From positions 85,127-149,126 of the forward strand of contig DASZAN010000201.1 in NCBI GenBank assembly GCA_035945115.1: a stretch of 64,000 bases of DNA, given 5' to 3'. The translations under genes were made by a program, and so were the position numbers. How positions within the stretch are numbered: the first letter of the stretch is position 1; each line of letters begins with the position of its first letter. Of this stretch, positions 16,266-25,284 are shown piece after piece. The notes below the pieces were generated by a model. That model did no database searches, was not told where the DNA came from, and worked only from the letters and a program-made list of their open reading frames with translations. The DNA comes from DAHUYF01 sp035945115 (lineage in GTDB: Bacteria > Pseudomonadota > Alphaproteobacteria > ATCC43930 > CGMCC-115725).

Positions 16266-17288
16266 ATGAAGCAATCTACCGAGTTGCGCGCGGCGATCTC
16301 GCGGACGCGAATTCGACCCCTTGCCGCGGCCGATCTCGACGCTCTGGTGGCGATCGACAAAGGTGTCTCCGGCCGTGCGCGCCCCGGCTTCTATGAAAAG
16401 CGCCTGGCGCGTCTTGCGCGCGACCCTTCGGCGTTCGTGGCGCTCGGCGCAGAGCGTGACGGCAAGATCGTGGGCTTTATCTTCGCACGGCTCTATGAAG
16501 GCGAATTCGGCGGCAAACTTCCTGAAGCCGCGCTCGATGCCATCGGCGTGGCGGTGGAGATGCAGCGCCAAGGGATTGGCCGCCTGCTGCTCGACGGCAT
16601 GACGGCAGCAATGCGGATCCACGGCATCGCCGAGATTGCAACCCAGACGGACTGGTTCGATACCGACCTCGCGGTTTTTTTTGCCGAAGCGGGATTCGCA
16701 CTGGCGCCCCGCCTCGTGCTGGAGCGTTCGGTGGGCGAGACGGTCGGCGCCGTGCCCTCGCCCCGCACCACGTCGCCGCGCGTGGCGACCGGTGCCGAAG
16801 TCGACTACAGCAGCGCTTCGGGCGACGATTTTGCAGCGCTCTCCCATGACCGCGTCCCCATCCGCTCGATGACCTCCGGCGATGTCGCCGGCATGCTCGC
16901 CATCGACCGCCGCATCACCGGTCGCGATCGCACGCCCTACTTCAAGCGCAAAGCCGCCGAGGCCATGGACGAGTCAGGGATACGAGTCTCGCTCGTCGCC
17001 GAGATCGATGGCGAGATCGGTGGCTTCGTCATGGCGCGGGTCGAGTTCGGTGAATTCGGCAGTCTCGAGCCGGAAGCGGTGCTCGACACCATCGGCGTCG
17101 CGGCAAGCCACGGTCACAAAGGCATTGGGAGTGCGCTGATTTCTCAGCTCATGACCAATCTCGTGGGATTGCGCATCGAGCACGTGCGGACCGAGGTGGA
17201 CTGGAACCATTTTGGGCTGCTGAGCTTTCTCGATCGCATGGGCTTCCACCCGTATCGCCGTCTGGCACTCCGCCGCGTAGTGGGCTGA
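16266..17288 (+). CDS. Tandem GNAT-family acetyltransferase (two domains)
   Basis: This 340-aa protein contains two GNAT domains, about 14-155 and 200-339. The acetyl-CoA loops are VEMQRQGIGRLLL in the first and SHGHKGIGSALI in the second. Both domains share the motifs D-x-G/R-V/I-(S/T)-G-R near their start, an EFG segment, and T-x-x-D-W-(F/N) near their end, so the protein arose by internal duplication. The single-domain GNAT at 5082-5594 shows the same EFG motif. It closes the plus-strand operon and converges on the ferredoxin gene. The substrate is unknown; the tight association with aromatic catabolism suggests aromatic amines or regulatory lysine acetylation. Confidence 0.82.
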   Translation: MKQSTELRAAISRTRIRPLAAADLDALVAIDKGVSGRARPGFYEKRLARLARDPSAFVALGAERDGKIVGFIFARLYEGEFGGKLPEAALDAIGVAVEMQRQGIGRLLLDGMTAAMRIHGIAEIATQTDWFDTDLAVFFAEAGFALAPRLVLERSVGETVGAVPSPRTTSPRVATGAEVDYSSASGDDFAALSHDRVPIRSMTSGDVAGMLAIDRRITGRDRTPYFKRKAAEAMDESGIRVSLVAEIDGEIGGFVMARVEFGEFGSLEPEAVLDTIGVAASHGHKGIGSALISQLMTNLVGLRIEHVRTEVDWNHFGLLSFLDRMGFHPYRRLALRRVVG

Positions 17289-17308
17289 CAGCGGAAAGCG
17301 CGCCGCGC

Positions 17309-17554
17309 TCAGCCGTGAAGGTCGTTGTACTTCGCCAGGAGCTCCTCGCGTGATTCGCGGAAGTCTGGATGCGGCACGATGCAGTCCGCGGGACAGGCCA
17401 ACTTGCATTGCGGCTCGTCCTCGGCACCAACGCATTCCGTGCAGCGCAGCGGGTCGATCACATAGATGCCATCGCCGATGCTGATAGCCTCGTTTGGGCA
17501 GACCGGACGACAGGCATCGCAATTTGTGCAGGTGTCGATGATCATGAGCGCCAT
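17309..17554 (-). CDS. fdx: 2[4Fe-4S] ferredoxin of benzoyl-CoA reductase
   Basis: This 81-aa low-potential ferredoxin has cysteines at 9, 12, 15 and 19 (first cluster) and 38, 41, 50 and 54 (second cluster). The long C-x8-C spacing in the second group is the Allochromatium/Thauera type. It is the last gene of the had-oah-dch-bcrCBAD operon, 12 bases after bcrD. It should carry electrons from the 2-oxoacid:ferredoxin oxidoreductase encoded at 25426-27998 to benzoyl-CoA reductase. Length and cysteine pattern leave little doubt. Confidence 0.93.
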   Translation of the reverse strand: MALMIIDTCTNCDACRPVCPNEAISIGDGIYVIDPLRCTECVGAEDEPQCKLACPADCIVPHPDFRESREELLAKYNDLHG

Positions 17555-17565
17555 GACGATGCTCC

Positions 17566-18408
17566 TCAGGATGCTCTGGCGAGCTCGCTGAGCCGCGCCA
17601 ACTTCTCATGCCGGAAGGCGCCCCAGAGTGCCGCCCCGATGGCGCCGGCGTAGATCGAGTCGGGATGGCAACGTACAGGATATGTCACCCTCTCCTTGGC
17701 CATCGCCTCCTGCATCGCGGTGACGAGGCCTTCGTCCAGTGCGAGCCCGCCGGTCATGAGCACGACGCCGTCGATGGGTCCGATGGTCTTCAGCAGCTTC
17801 GCCAAGCGATCGGCCATCGACGAGTGGATGCCCTTCAGAATGTTCGGCGCCGAGATGCCCCGCGAGACCATGTTGATGACGTCGGTCTCGGCGAGCACGG
17901 CGCAGATACCGCTGACCTTTTCGGGATTGTCGGCCTGTTTGGAGAGCATGCCGATCTCTTCATGGGCGATGCCGAGATAACGCGCGATGTTCTCGAGAAA
18001 CTGGCCTGAGCCCGACGCGCATTGGCTCGTCATTTTGTAGCTCAGCACCTTCCCCCTTGCGTCGAGACGGATGGCACGGCCATGCAACGCACCGACATCG
18101 AGCGCGGCGCGCGCGTCGGGATCGAGATAGATGGCGCCGCGTCCGTGCGTGGTCATGGAATAGAAGTGGCCGGTGTGGAAAGTCAGCGACTCGCCCTCGC
18201 CGGTGGTCGCGACATAACCGACATCGCGGCGCCGGACGCCCCCCTCTTCGAGGATGCCGTCATAGGTCTGCTCGGCGAGCTTGAAGGGATCGCGTTGGCG
18301 TACGCGCTCGGTACGGCGCGCGACCCAGCGTGTCTTGTCTCCTTCCACCTCGAACAATGCGGCTTTGACCGCGCCGGTGCCGACATCGATGCCCGCGGTG
18401 ATGACCAT
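17566..18408 (-). CDS. bcrD: Benzoyl-CoA reductase, subunit D (ATPase)
   Basis: This 280-aa ASKHA-fold ATPase is one of the two electron-activating subunits of class I, ATP-dependent benzoyl-CoA reductase. It opens with the phosphate-binding motif GIDVGTGAVKAAL (6-18). SQCASGSGQFLENIARYLG near 128-146 carries the cysteine expected to bind the [4Fe-4S] cluster shared with subunit A, and LMTGGLALDEGL near 219-230 is the second nucleotide motif. ATP hydrolysis here and in BcrA drives electrons to the catalytic BcrBC pair. A good ribosome-binding site (GGAG) precedes the ATG at 18408. Confidence 0.95.
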   Translation of the reverse strand: MVITAGIDVGTGAVKAALFEVEGDKTRWVARRTERVRQRDPFKLAEQTYDGILEEGGVRRRDVGYVATTGEGESLTFHTGHFYSMTTHGRGAIYLDPDARAALDVGALHGRAIRLDARGKVLSYKMTSQCASGSGQFLENIARYLGIAHEEIGMLSKQADNPEKVSGICAVLAETDVINMVSRGISAPNILKGIHSSMADRLAKLLKTIGPIDGVVLMTGGLALDEGLVTAMQEAMAKERVTYPVRCHPDSIYAGAIGAALWGAFRHEKLARLSELARAS

Positions 18409-18420
18409 GGCTTCACTCCG

Positions 18421-19734
18421 TCAGTTCTCGACGGCACGGCGGGCAAAGGCAGCAGCGCCCAACGCGCCCGTGTAGATCGAATCCGGATTGATGTTGATGA
18501 CGACATCGCCGTAGTTCTCGCGGATGAGCTGGCGCAATTCCTTCACCGCCGCCTCGTTCTTGGCGACGCCGCCGGTGAAGGTGAATTGATTCCGCACGCC
18601 GCCCGAGCGCGAGATGATCGACATGGCACGCAGGATGATGGAGCGATGAAGACCGGCCATGATGTCCTCGCGCTTCTCTCCCAGCGCCAATCGATCGCGG
18701 AGCTCGGCACCGGCAAACACGGTGCAGGTCGAATTGATGCGCACGGTGCGCGTCGCTTTCATCGCCATCGGCCCGAGCTCATGCAGGCCCATGTTCATCT
18801 CGTCGGCGATGTACCCGAGATAGCGACCGCAGCCCGCAGCACAGCGGTCGTTCATTTGAAAGTTCTCGACGATACCCGCAGGATCGACCTGGATGGCCTT
18901 CGTATCCTGGCCGCCGATGTCGAGCACCGTCCGCGTCTCGGGATACATGATGTGGGCGCCGAGGCCATGGCACAGGATCTCGGAGCGGATATGCTCCTTC
19001 GAGAACGGCAGCGTCACCCGACCATAGCCGGTTCCAACGAGATAGGTCTCCTCGAGCGGAATCTCGAGTGCCTCGCGGAGCGGTCGCGCGATTCGGTCGA
19101 TGAGGCCGCCGAGCGCCGGCGTCGATCGCGCCGCGCCATCGAGCGCGCGCAAGTACTTCTCCTTCATCTCGCCCGAGGGTGGCCGGTTTTCGACGGCGAT
19201 GATCGCCTTGTCGTAAACGTTCAGCAGCAGATCGTATGAAAGGCGCGAGCGCCTAGCGACTTCCTGCGCGATCGCCATGAAACGAGAGCCTGCGATGTCA
19301 CGGAAGAAGTCCGACTTGCGCTTGGCATCCGCGGCAAAGAGCGGCGGCGCCTCGTTGCGCAGCTGCTGGAAGACGGCGGCGAGGGCGTCGCGCACGGCGC
19401 TATCGCAATCCCTAAAGCGTTCTCCCTGGACATTCTCGAGACAGGTAGCCTCGAGATCGGCCAGTTGATCGAGGAACTGTTCGAGGCGGAACCTGCGCTC
19501 GATCTCGCCGAGCACGTGATCGAGCCCGTCGCCCGCATCAGACAAGTCCGATAGCGCGCGGCGGAAGAGTGTGAAGCGCGTATTGATCAACGCCTCGTGC
19601 TTCGCCACGCGCGTGGCGGTGTCGTAATTCGAGCGCGAATTGGTGATGCCGCGGCCGAGCACGTCGAACCGCTCGTCCATCAGCACCGCTTTGGTGGTGG
19701 TCGAGCCGAGATCGACGCCGATGAAGCAACGCAT
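18421..19734 (-). CDS. bcrA: Benzoyl-CoA reductase, subunit A (ATPase)
   Basis: This is the second ASKHA ATPase subunit, about 437 aa from the ATG at 19734, which has a GGGGAG ribosome-binding site. A GTG at 19752 that overlaps bcrB is the alternative start. It opens MRCFIGVDLGSTTTKAVL. The cluster-binding segment is NDRCAAGCGRYLGYIADEM and the second nucleotide motif TFTGGVAKNEAAV. The central insertion (roughly 60-160) is the usual difference from BcrD. With BcrD it forms the activase half of the reductase, which needs two ATP per two electrons in Thauera. Confidence 0.95.
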   Translation of the reverse strand: MRCFIGVDLGSTTTKAVLMDERFDVLGRGITNSRSNYDTATRVAKHEALINTRFTLFRRALSDLSDAGDGLDHVLGEIERRFRLEQFLDQLADLEATCLENVQGERFRDCDSAVRDALAAVFQQLRNEAPPLFAADAKRKSDFFRDIAGSRFMAIAQEVARRSRLSYDLLLNVYDKAIIAVENRPPSGEMKEKYLRALDGAARSTPALGGLIDRIARPLREALEIPLEETYLVGTGYGRVTLPFSKEHIRSEILCHGLGAHIMYPETRTVLDIGGQDTKAIQVDPAGIVENFQMNDRCAAGCGRYLGYIADEMNMGLHELGPMAMKATRTVRINSTCTVFAGAELRDRLALGEKREDIMAGLHRSIILRAMSIISRSGGVRNQFTFTGGVAKNEAAVKELRQLIRENYGDVVININPDSIYTGALGAAAFARRAVEN

Positions 19735-19748
19735 GGCGCTCTCCCCGC

Positions 19749-21053
19749 TCACGAAGCCATGGCGACGGGCGCCGCGGTCTGGCGCTTCTGATCGATCATC
19801 TGTAGATAGCTTTCGATCCGGTTCTTGATGTTTGCGGGCGAGAAGTAGCGGGGATCGACGAGATCGGTCTCGATGAAAGCCGCCGGCTTTCCAGTACGCC
19901 GCTCGATCTCGCGCAGGACGAGGAGTTGGCCCGCGGAGAAGCTGTTGCAGCTCTTGATCGAGTTGATCAGCAGCCCGTCGGCGTCATAGTCCCTGACATA
20001 CTTCTCGATGAGATCGATGCGTGAGGGCAGGTTGCGGTTGGTGTAGCAGCCGAGGCAGTACTCAGCGAGCGACTCGAGCGGGTGGTCGGGGTCATGGCGG
20101 AAGCCGAGGTCGTAGACGCCGCCCACCTTGGTGTATGTGCTCGCGACGACGACCGCACCTTCGTCGTAGAACATCTTCCAGAAATCGCGAAAACTGGTCC
20201 AGTTTGGCGGCCCCTCGACGACCAAGCGGTAACGCTCCTGGTGGACTTCGCCGTCGGGAGTCACCGGCCCCATCTTCTCCGCCAAGCGCTGCTCGATTTC
20301 CTGCCGCAACAGACGGTAATACTCGGTCGCATCCGCCGTGCCGCGGAAAGCGGTGAAGATCGGCCCGATATAGTAGACGCCGCCGAAATAGGCGTCGATC
20401 GGTGACGGCTTGCTCTTGGCGGACTCGAGGACCCAAACGAAATCTTGCTCCGCTTTGGCCGATTCCTTGAGGTATTGCCGCAGACGGTCGATATCGAACT
20501 TGACACCGCTGACCTGCTCGAGCTTAGGGATCACCTCCTGCTTCAGTTGCTTCACCACGTAGTCTCGCATGTTCTTCGAGGCATGCCCGTCGCCCTCATA
20601 GGGGACGTGCAGCATCGCCGTCTCGCATTTGTATTGCTGGCGCAGAAGCTCGAACCATTTCATGAAGGTGAAGCAGCCGGTGTATGACAGCAGCAGCAGG
20701 TCGGGATCGGGGAGCGGCCGGCCGTCGGGACCGAGATTGCCCTTGGCGATCATGCCGAGGTCGGTCTTGACATAGGTGCAGACATCCTCGGAATGGCCGC
20801 GCTTCTCCGCCTCCATGATGTAGCCGCCGCTCTTCTTGCGCATGCCGCTTTGGATGGCGTTGATCTCCGGCAGGTTGTTCGCCATGTCGAAGCACATGAT
20901 CAGTTCATTGAGATTACCGGGCACGAAGGTGGATACGACCTTGCGCCCGCTTTCGCGGGCCGTGGCGAGCCGCTCATAATTCCCGGCGATCATCTCCTTC
21001 TGCTTGAGCATCGACAGCTCTTTGACGACTTCCGTCACGCGCATGGCGCTCAT
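19749..21053 (-). CDS. bcrB: Benzoyl-CoA reductase, subunit B (catalytic)
   Basis: This 434-aa subunit of the benzoyl-CoA reductase/2-hydroxyacyl-CoA dehydratase family, with BcrC, houses the [4Fe-4S] cluster and substrate site for ring reduction to cyclohexa-1,5-diene-1-carbonyl-CoA. Conserved cysteine-containing stretches include LSYTGCFTFMKWFELL near 143-158, EYCLGCYTNRNLPSR near 327-341 and SIKSCNSFSAGQLL near 363-376. The length agrees with Thauera BcrB. The ATG overlaps the bcrC stop (ATGA). Oxygen-sensitive, cytoplasmic. Confidence 0.95.
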   Translation of the reverse strand: MSAMRVTEVVKELSMLKQKEMIAGNYERLATARESGRKVVSTFVPGNLNELIMCFDMANNLPEINAIQSGMRKKSGGYIMEAEKRGHSEDVCTYVKTDLGMIAKGNLGPDGRPLPDPDLLLLSYTGCFTFMKWFELLRQQYKCETAMLHVPYEGDGHASKNMRDYVVKQLKQEVIPKLEQVSGVKFDIDRLRQYLKESAKAEQDFVWVLESAKSKPSPIDAYFGGVYYIGPIFTAFRGTADATEYYRLLRQEIEQRLAEKMGPVTPDGEVHQERYRLVVEGPPNWTSFRDFWKMFYDEGAVVVASTYTKVGGVYDLGFRHDPDHPLESLAEYCLGCYTNRNLPSRIDLIEKYVRDYDADGLLINSIKSCNSFSAGQLLVLREIERRTGKPAAFIETDLVDPRYFSPANIKNRIESYLQMIDQKRQTAAPVAMAS

Positions 21054-22219
21054 TGGTCACTCCACAACTTGATGGAATCGGCAAAGGTGCCGGCCTGCTC
21101 GCGGATGGGCTGCATCTGCCCGGAATTCTCGGCATATTTGAAAGCGATGTACGGGATGCCGTGGGCGGCCAGCACACTCTGCAGCATCGGCCGTTCGAGC
21201 AGTGCGGGATCACAGAAGCTGGGAGCGGCGAAAATCACCCCTTCCGCACCGGTCCGCTGCACGGCCTCGACGAGGTAGAGACCTTTCTTCTTCTGATCAG
21301 GTTCGTATTTTGCCGAGGTATTGCCGGAATCATGGAGGTAGGCGAGCGCCAGGCTTTGGATCGGGTCGCCCTCGACCGGCACGTCCGATCGTTCCCAGCG
21401 ATTCACCAGCATGAAATCGTCATCGACGATATAGCAGCCGGCAAGCTCAATCGATTTGATCAGATTGAGCGGCGGCTGCTCGCAGAAGGCCCCGGTAACG
21501 ACGACGCGTGAATTGTCGCGCCGTGGCCGGTCCTCGGCAGCCGCGGCGGCGAGATATTCGACGAGCAGCCGATTGTGCTCCTCAACTGCGAGAATCATTC
21601 CGGCACGCATCAGCAGATAAAGTTCCGCCGACGGTGCCTTCCAGGGTTCACGGGCGCGGAAGGCGTAGACCTCGCGCACGAGACGACGGTTCTCGCTGTA
21701 GAGCGCGATCGAGGCGCGGATCGCCGCGTCGGAAATTTCACGTCCGCTCATTTCCGTCAGCATCTGGCGGAGTTCTTTGAGTTCGTTGATGTAGAACTCG
21801 CCGCCGATATCGTTGCGATAGTTCTGCGGCACGTCGAAGTAGCGGCTCCTCACCTTCGGGAACATGATCTTCCACATGCCCGAGAGGTTGCGGATCACGT
21901 CGCAGATGCTGGGAAACAACATGCCGTCGACGAAGTCGAGCCGCCCCGTGACGCCAAGCTCTACGGTCGAGCGCGGAATGCGGCAGATGTAGCTTTGATA
22001 GTAGGCGTCGCCGTGGATGACCTCGAGCTGATCGCCGCCGCCGAGCACGCCTAACGGCAGCGCGCCTGCCGCGTGGATCAGCTCGCGGGGCACGTAGAAC
22101 GGCATGTAACCAACCACCGTGCGGCCCGGCACAGCTGCTTTCCATTCCCGCGCATAGGTGAAATGGAGATCGTCGAACAAGCTCTGGCAGCGGGAAACGA
22201 TGTCGCCGACGTCGGTCAT
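21050..22219 (-). CDS. bcrC: Benzoyl-CoA reductase, subunit C (catalytic)
   Basis: This is the second catalytic subunit, 389 aa when started at the ATG 22219 (MTDVGDIVSRCQSLF), two bases after the dch stop. An in-frame open stretch further upstream has no similarity to the family and overlaps dch, so it was not used. Typical segments are VVGYMPFYVPRELIHAAGALPLG, the SYICRIPRSTVELG cysteine region and EGVIFAAPSFCDPALLERPML. Together with BcrB it binds benzoyl-CoA. The gene order dch-bcrC-bcrB-bcrA-bcrD-fdx is that of the Thauera/Magnetospirillum type rather than the Azoarcus bzd type. Confidence 0.95.
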   Translation of the reverse strand: MTDVGDIVSRCQSLFDDLHFTYAREWKAAVPGRTVVGYMPFYVPRELIHAAGALPLGVLGGGDQLEVIHGDAYYQSYICRIPRSTVELGVTGRLDFVDGMLFPSICDVIRNLSGMWKIMFPKVRSRYFDVPQNYRNDIGGEFYINELKELRQMLTEMSGREISDAAIRASIALYSENRRLVREVYAFRAREPWKAPSAELYLLMRAGMILAVEEHNRLLVEYLAAAAAEDRPRRDNSRVVVTGAFCEQPPLNLIKSIELAGCYIVDDDFMLVNRWERSDVPVEGDPIQSLALAYLHDSGNTSAKYEPDQKKKGLYLVEAVQRTGAEGVIFAAPSFCDPALLERPMLQSVLAAHGIPYIAFKYAENSGQMQPIREQAGTFADSIKLWSDQ

Positions 22220-22221
22220 GG

Positions 22222-23001
22222 CTAGCGGTGCTCCCATCTGGGCGACCGTTTGGCGAGGAAGGCTTCGAGCCCTTCCACCGCGTCGTGGGTCGCCATGAGC
22301 TCCTCGAGATAAAGCGTTTCGACACGAGCCAGTTTGTTGCGCACGCGCTCCACTAGGTCGCAGCGCGAGGCGCGCATGGCGTGGCGCACGGCCACCGCAC
22401 TCTTGTCGGCAAGATTCTCGCGGAACCAGACAAGCGCCGCGCCTTCGGGATCGGCGGCGACCGCGGTGACGAGACCGAGCGCTTGCGCCGCCGTCGCGTC
22501 GACACTGCGGCCGGAGAGCAGCAGCTCGTCCGCCTGCCCGCGGCCGATACGCTCCGGCAAAAGGCACGATGCGGCAGGCGCGATGACGCCGAGCTTGATC
22601 TCGGGCTGGCCGAGGCGGGCATCTGGCCCGGCGAAGAGCAGTGTCCCCGCCAGCGCCAACTCGAGGCCACCGCCGAGGCATTGACCACGCACCGCCGCCA
22701 GCACCGGTATTGGACTTGCCACGAGCTGCAGCAGCACGCCGTGCAAGCTCTTCAGCATCGCCGCGCAACGGTCGGGACGATGCTCCTCGACGCTGGCGCC
22801 GAAGCTGAAGTTCGGCCCGTCTGCATCGATCAGCACCCCGAGCAGGTCGGACCGAGCGAGATGCTCCGCGAGCGCGCGGTCGAGCGCCGCGATCATGGCG
22901 GCGTCGATCACGTTCGCCTTGGGCCGCGCCAGGCGCAAACGCAGCAGCGTGCCGCCCTCATCGAGCCAGACGCGCAGCGGGCTTGCAGCGGCAGCAATCA
23001 C
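22222..23001 (-). CDS. dch: Cyclohexa-1,5-diene-1-carbonyl-CoA hydratase
   Basis: This crotonase-family enzyme of about 259 aa adds water to the dienoyl-CoA made by benzoyl-CoA reductase, giving 6-hydroxycyclohex-1-ene-1-carbonyl-CoA. The oxyanion-hole segments are NFSFGASVEEH and RGQCLGGGLELALAG, and APAASCLLPERIG is typical of Dch. The GTG at 23001 overlaps the oah stop (GTGA) and fits the operon better than an ATG at 23052 that would run 55 bases into oah. Presence of Dch rather than BadK marks the Thauera-type branch. Confidence 0.92.
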   Translation of the reverse strand: MIAAAASPLRVWLDEGGTLLRLRLARPKANVIDAAMIAALDRALAEHLARSDLLGVLIDADGPNFSFGASVEEHRPDRCAAMLKSLHGVLLQLVASPIPVLAAVRGQCLGGGLELALAGTLLFAGPDARLGQPEIKLGVIAPAASCLLPERIGRGQADELLLSGRSVDATAAQALGLVTAVAADPEGAALVWFRENLADKSAVAVRHAMRASRCDLVERVRNKLARVETLYLEELMATHDAVEGLEAFLAKRSPRWEHR

Positions 23002-24146
23002 CGCACGCCTCCAGCCTTGGGGATGAGGCTCTCGATCAAATCTTCGCTCCACGGCGCGCCGCGCGCGAGCGACTGGCGGAGCACGATAAAGTCGATCTCG
23101 CGATGGTCCTTCGGCCCCTCGTTGAACGCACGGAAACCGGTGCGCGCCTCAGTCATCATGTTGAGCGCGAGCCACGCGCGAGAGTTCTCCTTGTTGCGAT
23201 TCCACGCATCGATCTTGGGCTTGCGCAGCTCTTCGAAGCTCTTGGTGAGGCATTCCGGGAAGGTGAGCAGCAGCTTGGTGCACAGCTGATCGACCTTCGC
23301 GTCGAGCAGCGAGAGATCGATCGTGCCGCGCGCGAGCAGGTTCTTGCCCTCGACGAGCGTCGCGCCGGTCTTGGGCTCGCCGTGCACGATGCGGCCGTAT
23401 TCGTCGACATAGCGATCGGTCACGACCAGGGGGTTGGGTACGAACCTGCCGTCGACTTTGAGGGCGGGCGCGATGTCGGAGATCAAGCCCAAGCGGTAGG
23501 CCTTGTGCGCCGACCAGTGCTCGCAAAGCGTGCCCGACTCAATTGCTCGTTCCATGCCGATCATGACGGGGAGGAAATCAGTCGCGCCGCCGATCGCGGC
23601 GGAACCGTGCTTCGGTCCGGCCTGGCCGAAGCGAGCGAGGTCCTGCGCGATCGAGAAGTCGCACGCCATGCCGATCTCTTGCCCGCCGCCGATGCGCATG
23701 CCGTTGACGCGGCAGATCACCGGTTTGTCGCAACCGAGGATCGCCGAGACCATGTCGTTGAAGAGGCGCATGTATTGCCGGTATTCCTGCGGATTGCCGG
23801 CGTAGTACTCCGCATACTCCTGGGTGTTGCCGCCGGTGCAGAAGGCCTTGTCACCGGCACCGGTGAAGACGACAGCAACAACGTCGCGCGCCGCGCTCGC
23901 CGCGCGGAACGCCATGATGGCGCCCTTAGCCATGTCGGTGGTGTAGGAATTGAATTGGCTTTGGTTGTCGAAGACGATCCACGCATTGTAGAGGCCCGCC
24001 GCAATCGCGCCGTCGGGCGTTTTCGCCGGGCGCTTCTCGAAGCGGACACCGGGCGCCGAAAACTCGGGGACCAGGTTGTGGTCCTTGAGCGTCGCGGGTT
24101 GGCTTTTGGCGGCGATTGAGTGCGTCGAAGCGGCCATGGCGGTCAT
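22998..24146 (-). CDS. oah: 6-Oxocyclohex-1-ene-1-carbonyl-CoA hydrolase (ring-opening)
   Basis: This 382-aa crotonase-superfamily protein is longer than ordinary crotonases, as is usual for Oah/BamA. It hydrates and hydrolytically opens the ring to 3-hydroxypimelyl-CoA. Diagnostic segments are the start SAPGVRFEKRP, GDKAFCTGGNTQEYAEYYAGNPQEY written in two parts near 97-122, and NGMRIGGGQEIGMACDFS near 148-165. This gene is the common functional marker for anaerobic aromatic degraders. The ATG at 24146 follows AGAGAGG, and the next gene upstream is the dehydrogenase had. Confidence 0.95.
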   Translation of the reverse strand: MTAMAASTHSIAAKSQPATLKDHNLVPEFSAPGVRFEKRPAKTPDGAIAAGLYNAWIVFDNQSQFNSYTTDMAKGAIMAFRAASAARDVVAVVFTGAGDKAFCTGGNTQEYAEYYAGNPQEYRQYMRLFNDMVSAILGCDKPVICRVNGMRIGGGQEIGMACDFSIAQDLARFGQAGPKHGSAAIGGATDFLPVMIGMERAIESGTLCEHWSAHKAYRLGLISDIAPALKVDGRFVPNPLVVTDRYVDEYGRIVHGEPKTGATLVEGKNLLARGTIDLSLLDAKVDQLCTKLLLTFPECLTKSFEELRKPKIDAWNRNKENSRAWLALNMMTEARTGFRAFNEGPKDHREIDFIVLRQSLARGAPWSEDLIESLIPKAGGVR

Positions 24147-24163
24147 CCTCTCTGTCTCTCACA

Positions 24164-25237
24164 TCAAGCGGCGGGAACGAGCACGACACGGCGCTTCAGC
24201 TCGTGCCGGTGCACTGCGCCAAAGACGGCATTGATCTCGTCGAGCGGACGTCGCTCGACGAAGGGCTTGATCTGCACCTTGCCCTCGAGAACCAGATCCA
24301 GCGCGGCCGGATAAAGCTCCGGTGGGCAGCCCCAGTTACCGATTGCGCGCGCGTCGAAGGCCATGAGGTTGGAAAGGCGCAGCTCGACCTTTTCGAGCGT
24401 GAAGCCAACGACTGAGAGCGTCGCACCATGGACGAGCAACCCATAGGCGCTGAGTTGGCCTGCAGCCGTGCCCGAACATTCGAAGATGAACCACTCGGTT
24501 TCGGGCAGTCGCCGCTCTTTGGCGAACGCCTGGATCGCGTTTTTGAGAGCGCGCCCGTCCATCTCGCGGGCATTGAGCGTGAACGAGGCGCCGCAGCGGG
24601 CGACGGCAGCCAGCTTCTCCGGATCCACGTCGATGGCGACCACGGTGGCACCAAACGCTTTCGCGATCTGGACGGCATACCCGCCGACGCCGCCCGCGCC
24701 GATGACGATCGCAAGCGAGCCAGGCCAGACCCCGGCGCGCTTCACCGCCTGATAGGGCGTCGTGAGCGCGTCGGCGACGACCGATACATCGGCGAGGTCG
24801 AGTCCGGCGGCCTCGAGCCGTGTCGCGTCGACAGCACATAGGCCGCGCGCGGGGACGACAATGTGACTGGCGAAGCCGCCTTGGATGTCGTTGCCGGGCA
24901 TCTTCTGGCGGCGGCAGATGGTGCCGCGACCGCGCCGGCATAGCTCGCATTCGCCGCAGGGCAGCACCGCTGGGACAATCACGCTTTTCCCGAGCCAGCC
25001 TTCGGCGCCGGCACCGGCGGCGACGACCCTGCCGCTCACCTCGTGCCCCAGGGCCAACGGCAGCTCGTGGTGGAGGCGAACGCCGTCATAGTAGTAGCCG
25101 AGATCGGTGTGGCAGACGCCGCAGCCCGCGACTTCGACGGCCACTTCGCCGGCAGTCAAAGGGAAAGGATCGAACGCGGCACGCGTCAGCGGTGCATTGG
25201 CTGCGGTCATCATCCAGCGGTAGGCGGATGGCTGCAT
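24164..25237 (-). CDS. had: 6-Hydroxycyclohex-1-ene-1-carbonyl-CoA dehydrogenase
   Basis: This 357-aa zinc-type medium-chain dehydrogenase oxidises the 6-hydroxy compound from Dch to the 6-oxo compound used by Oah, with NAD+. The catalytic zinc region is CGVCHTDLGYYYDGV then LGHEVSG. Four structural-zinc cysteines are in CGECELCRRGRGTIC, and the nucleotide-binding loop is GAGGVGGYAVQ. I chose the ATG at 25237 because AAGGGAG stands upstream at good distance; a GTG at 25246 is the alternative. It is the first gene of the eight-gene minus-strand benzoyl-CoA operon, downstream of the operator candidate at 25285-25309. Confidence 0.93.
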   Translation of the reverse strand: MQPSAYRWMMTAANAPLTRAAFDPFPLTAGEVAVEVAGCGVCHTDLGYYYDGVRLHHELPLALGHEVSGRVVAAGAGAEGWLGKSVIVPAVLPCGECELCRRGRGTICRRQKMPGNDIQGGFASHIVVPARGLCAVDATRLEAAGLDLADVSVVADALTTPYQAVKRAGVWPGSLAIVIGAGGVGGYAVQIAKAFGATVVAIDVDPEKLAAVARCGASFTLNAREMDGRALKNAIQAFAKERRLPETEWFIFECSGTAAGQLSAYGLLVHGATLSVVGFTLEKVELRLSNLMAFDARAIGNWGCPPELYPAALDLVLEGKVQIKPFVERRPLDEINAVFGAVHRHELKRRVVLVPAA

Positions 25238-25284
25238 TCTTCTCACTCCCTTCTTCGGCGCCGTGGCGCTTCCCCGACTCGGAA

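Noticed and set aside
17289..17308. A strong terminator between the convergent tandem-GNAT and ferredoxin genes.
   Set aside because: The 20-base gap has no stem followed by a T run; I saw no clear rho-independent terminators at the other convergent gene ends either, apart from the repeat pair at 40021-40102.
18022..19239. A 405-codon plus-strand open frame opposite bcrA and bcrD.
   Set aside because: It lies wholly opposite two well-conserved reductase genes and shows no ribosome-binding site or family motif.
21050..22768. A 572-aa form of BcrC with an N-terminal extension.
   Set aside because: The extra part overlaps dch, is arginine-rich and has no counterpart in the family; the ATG at 22219 gives the normal length.
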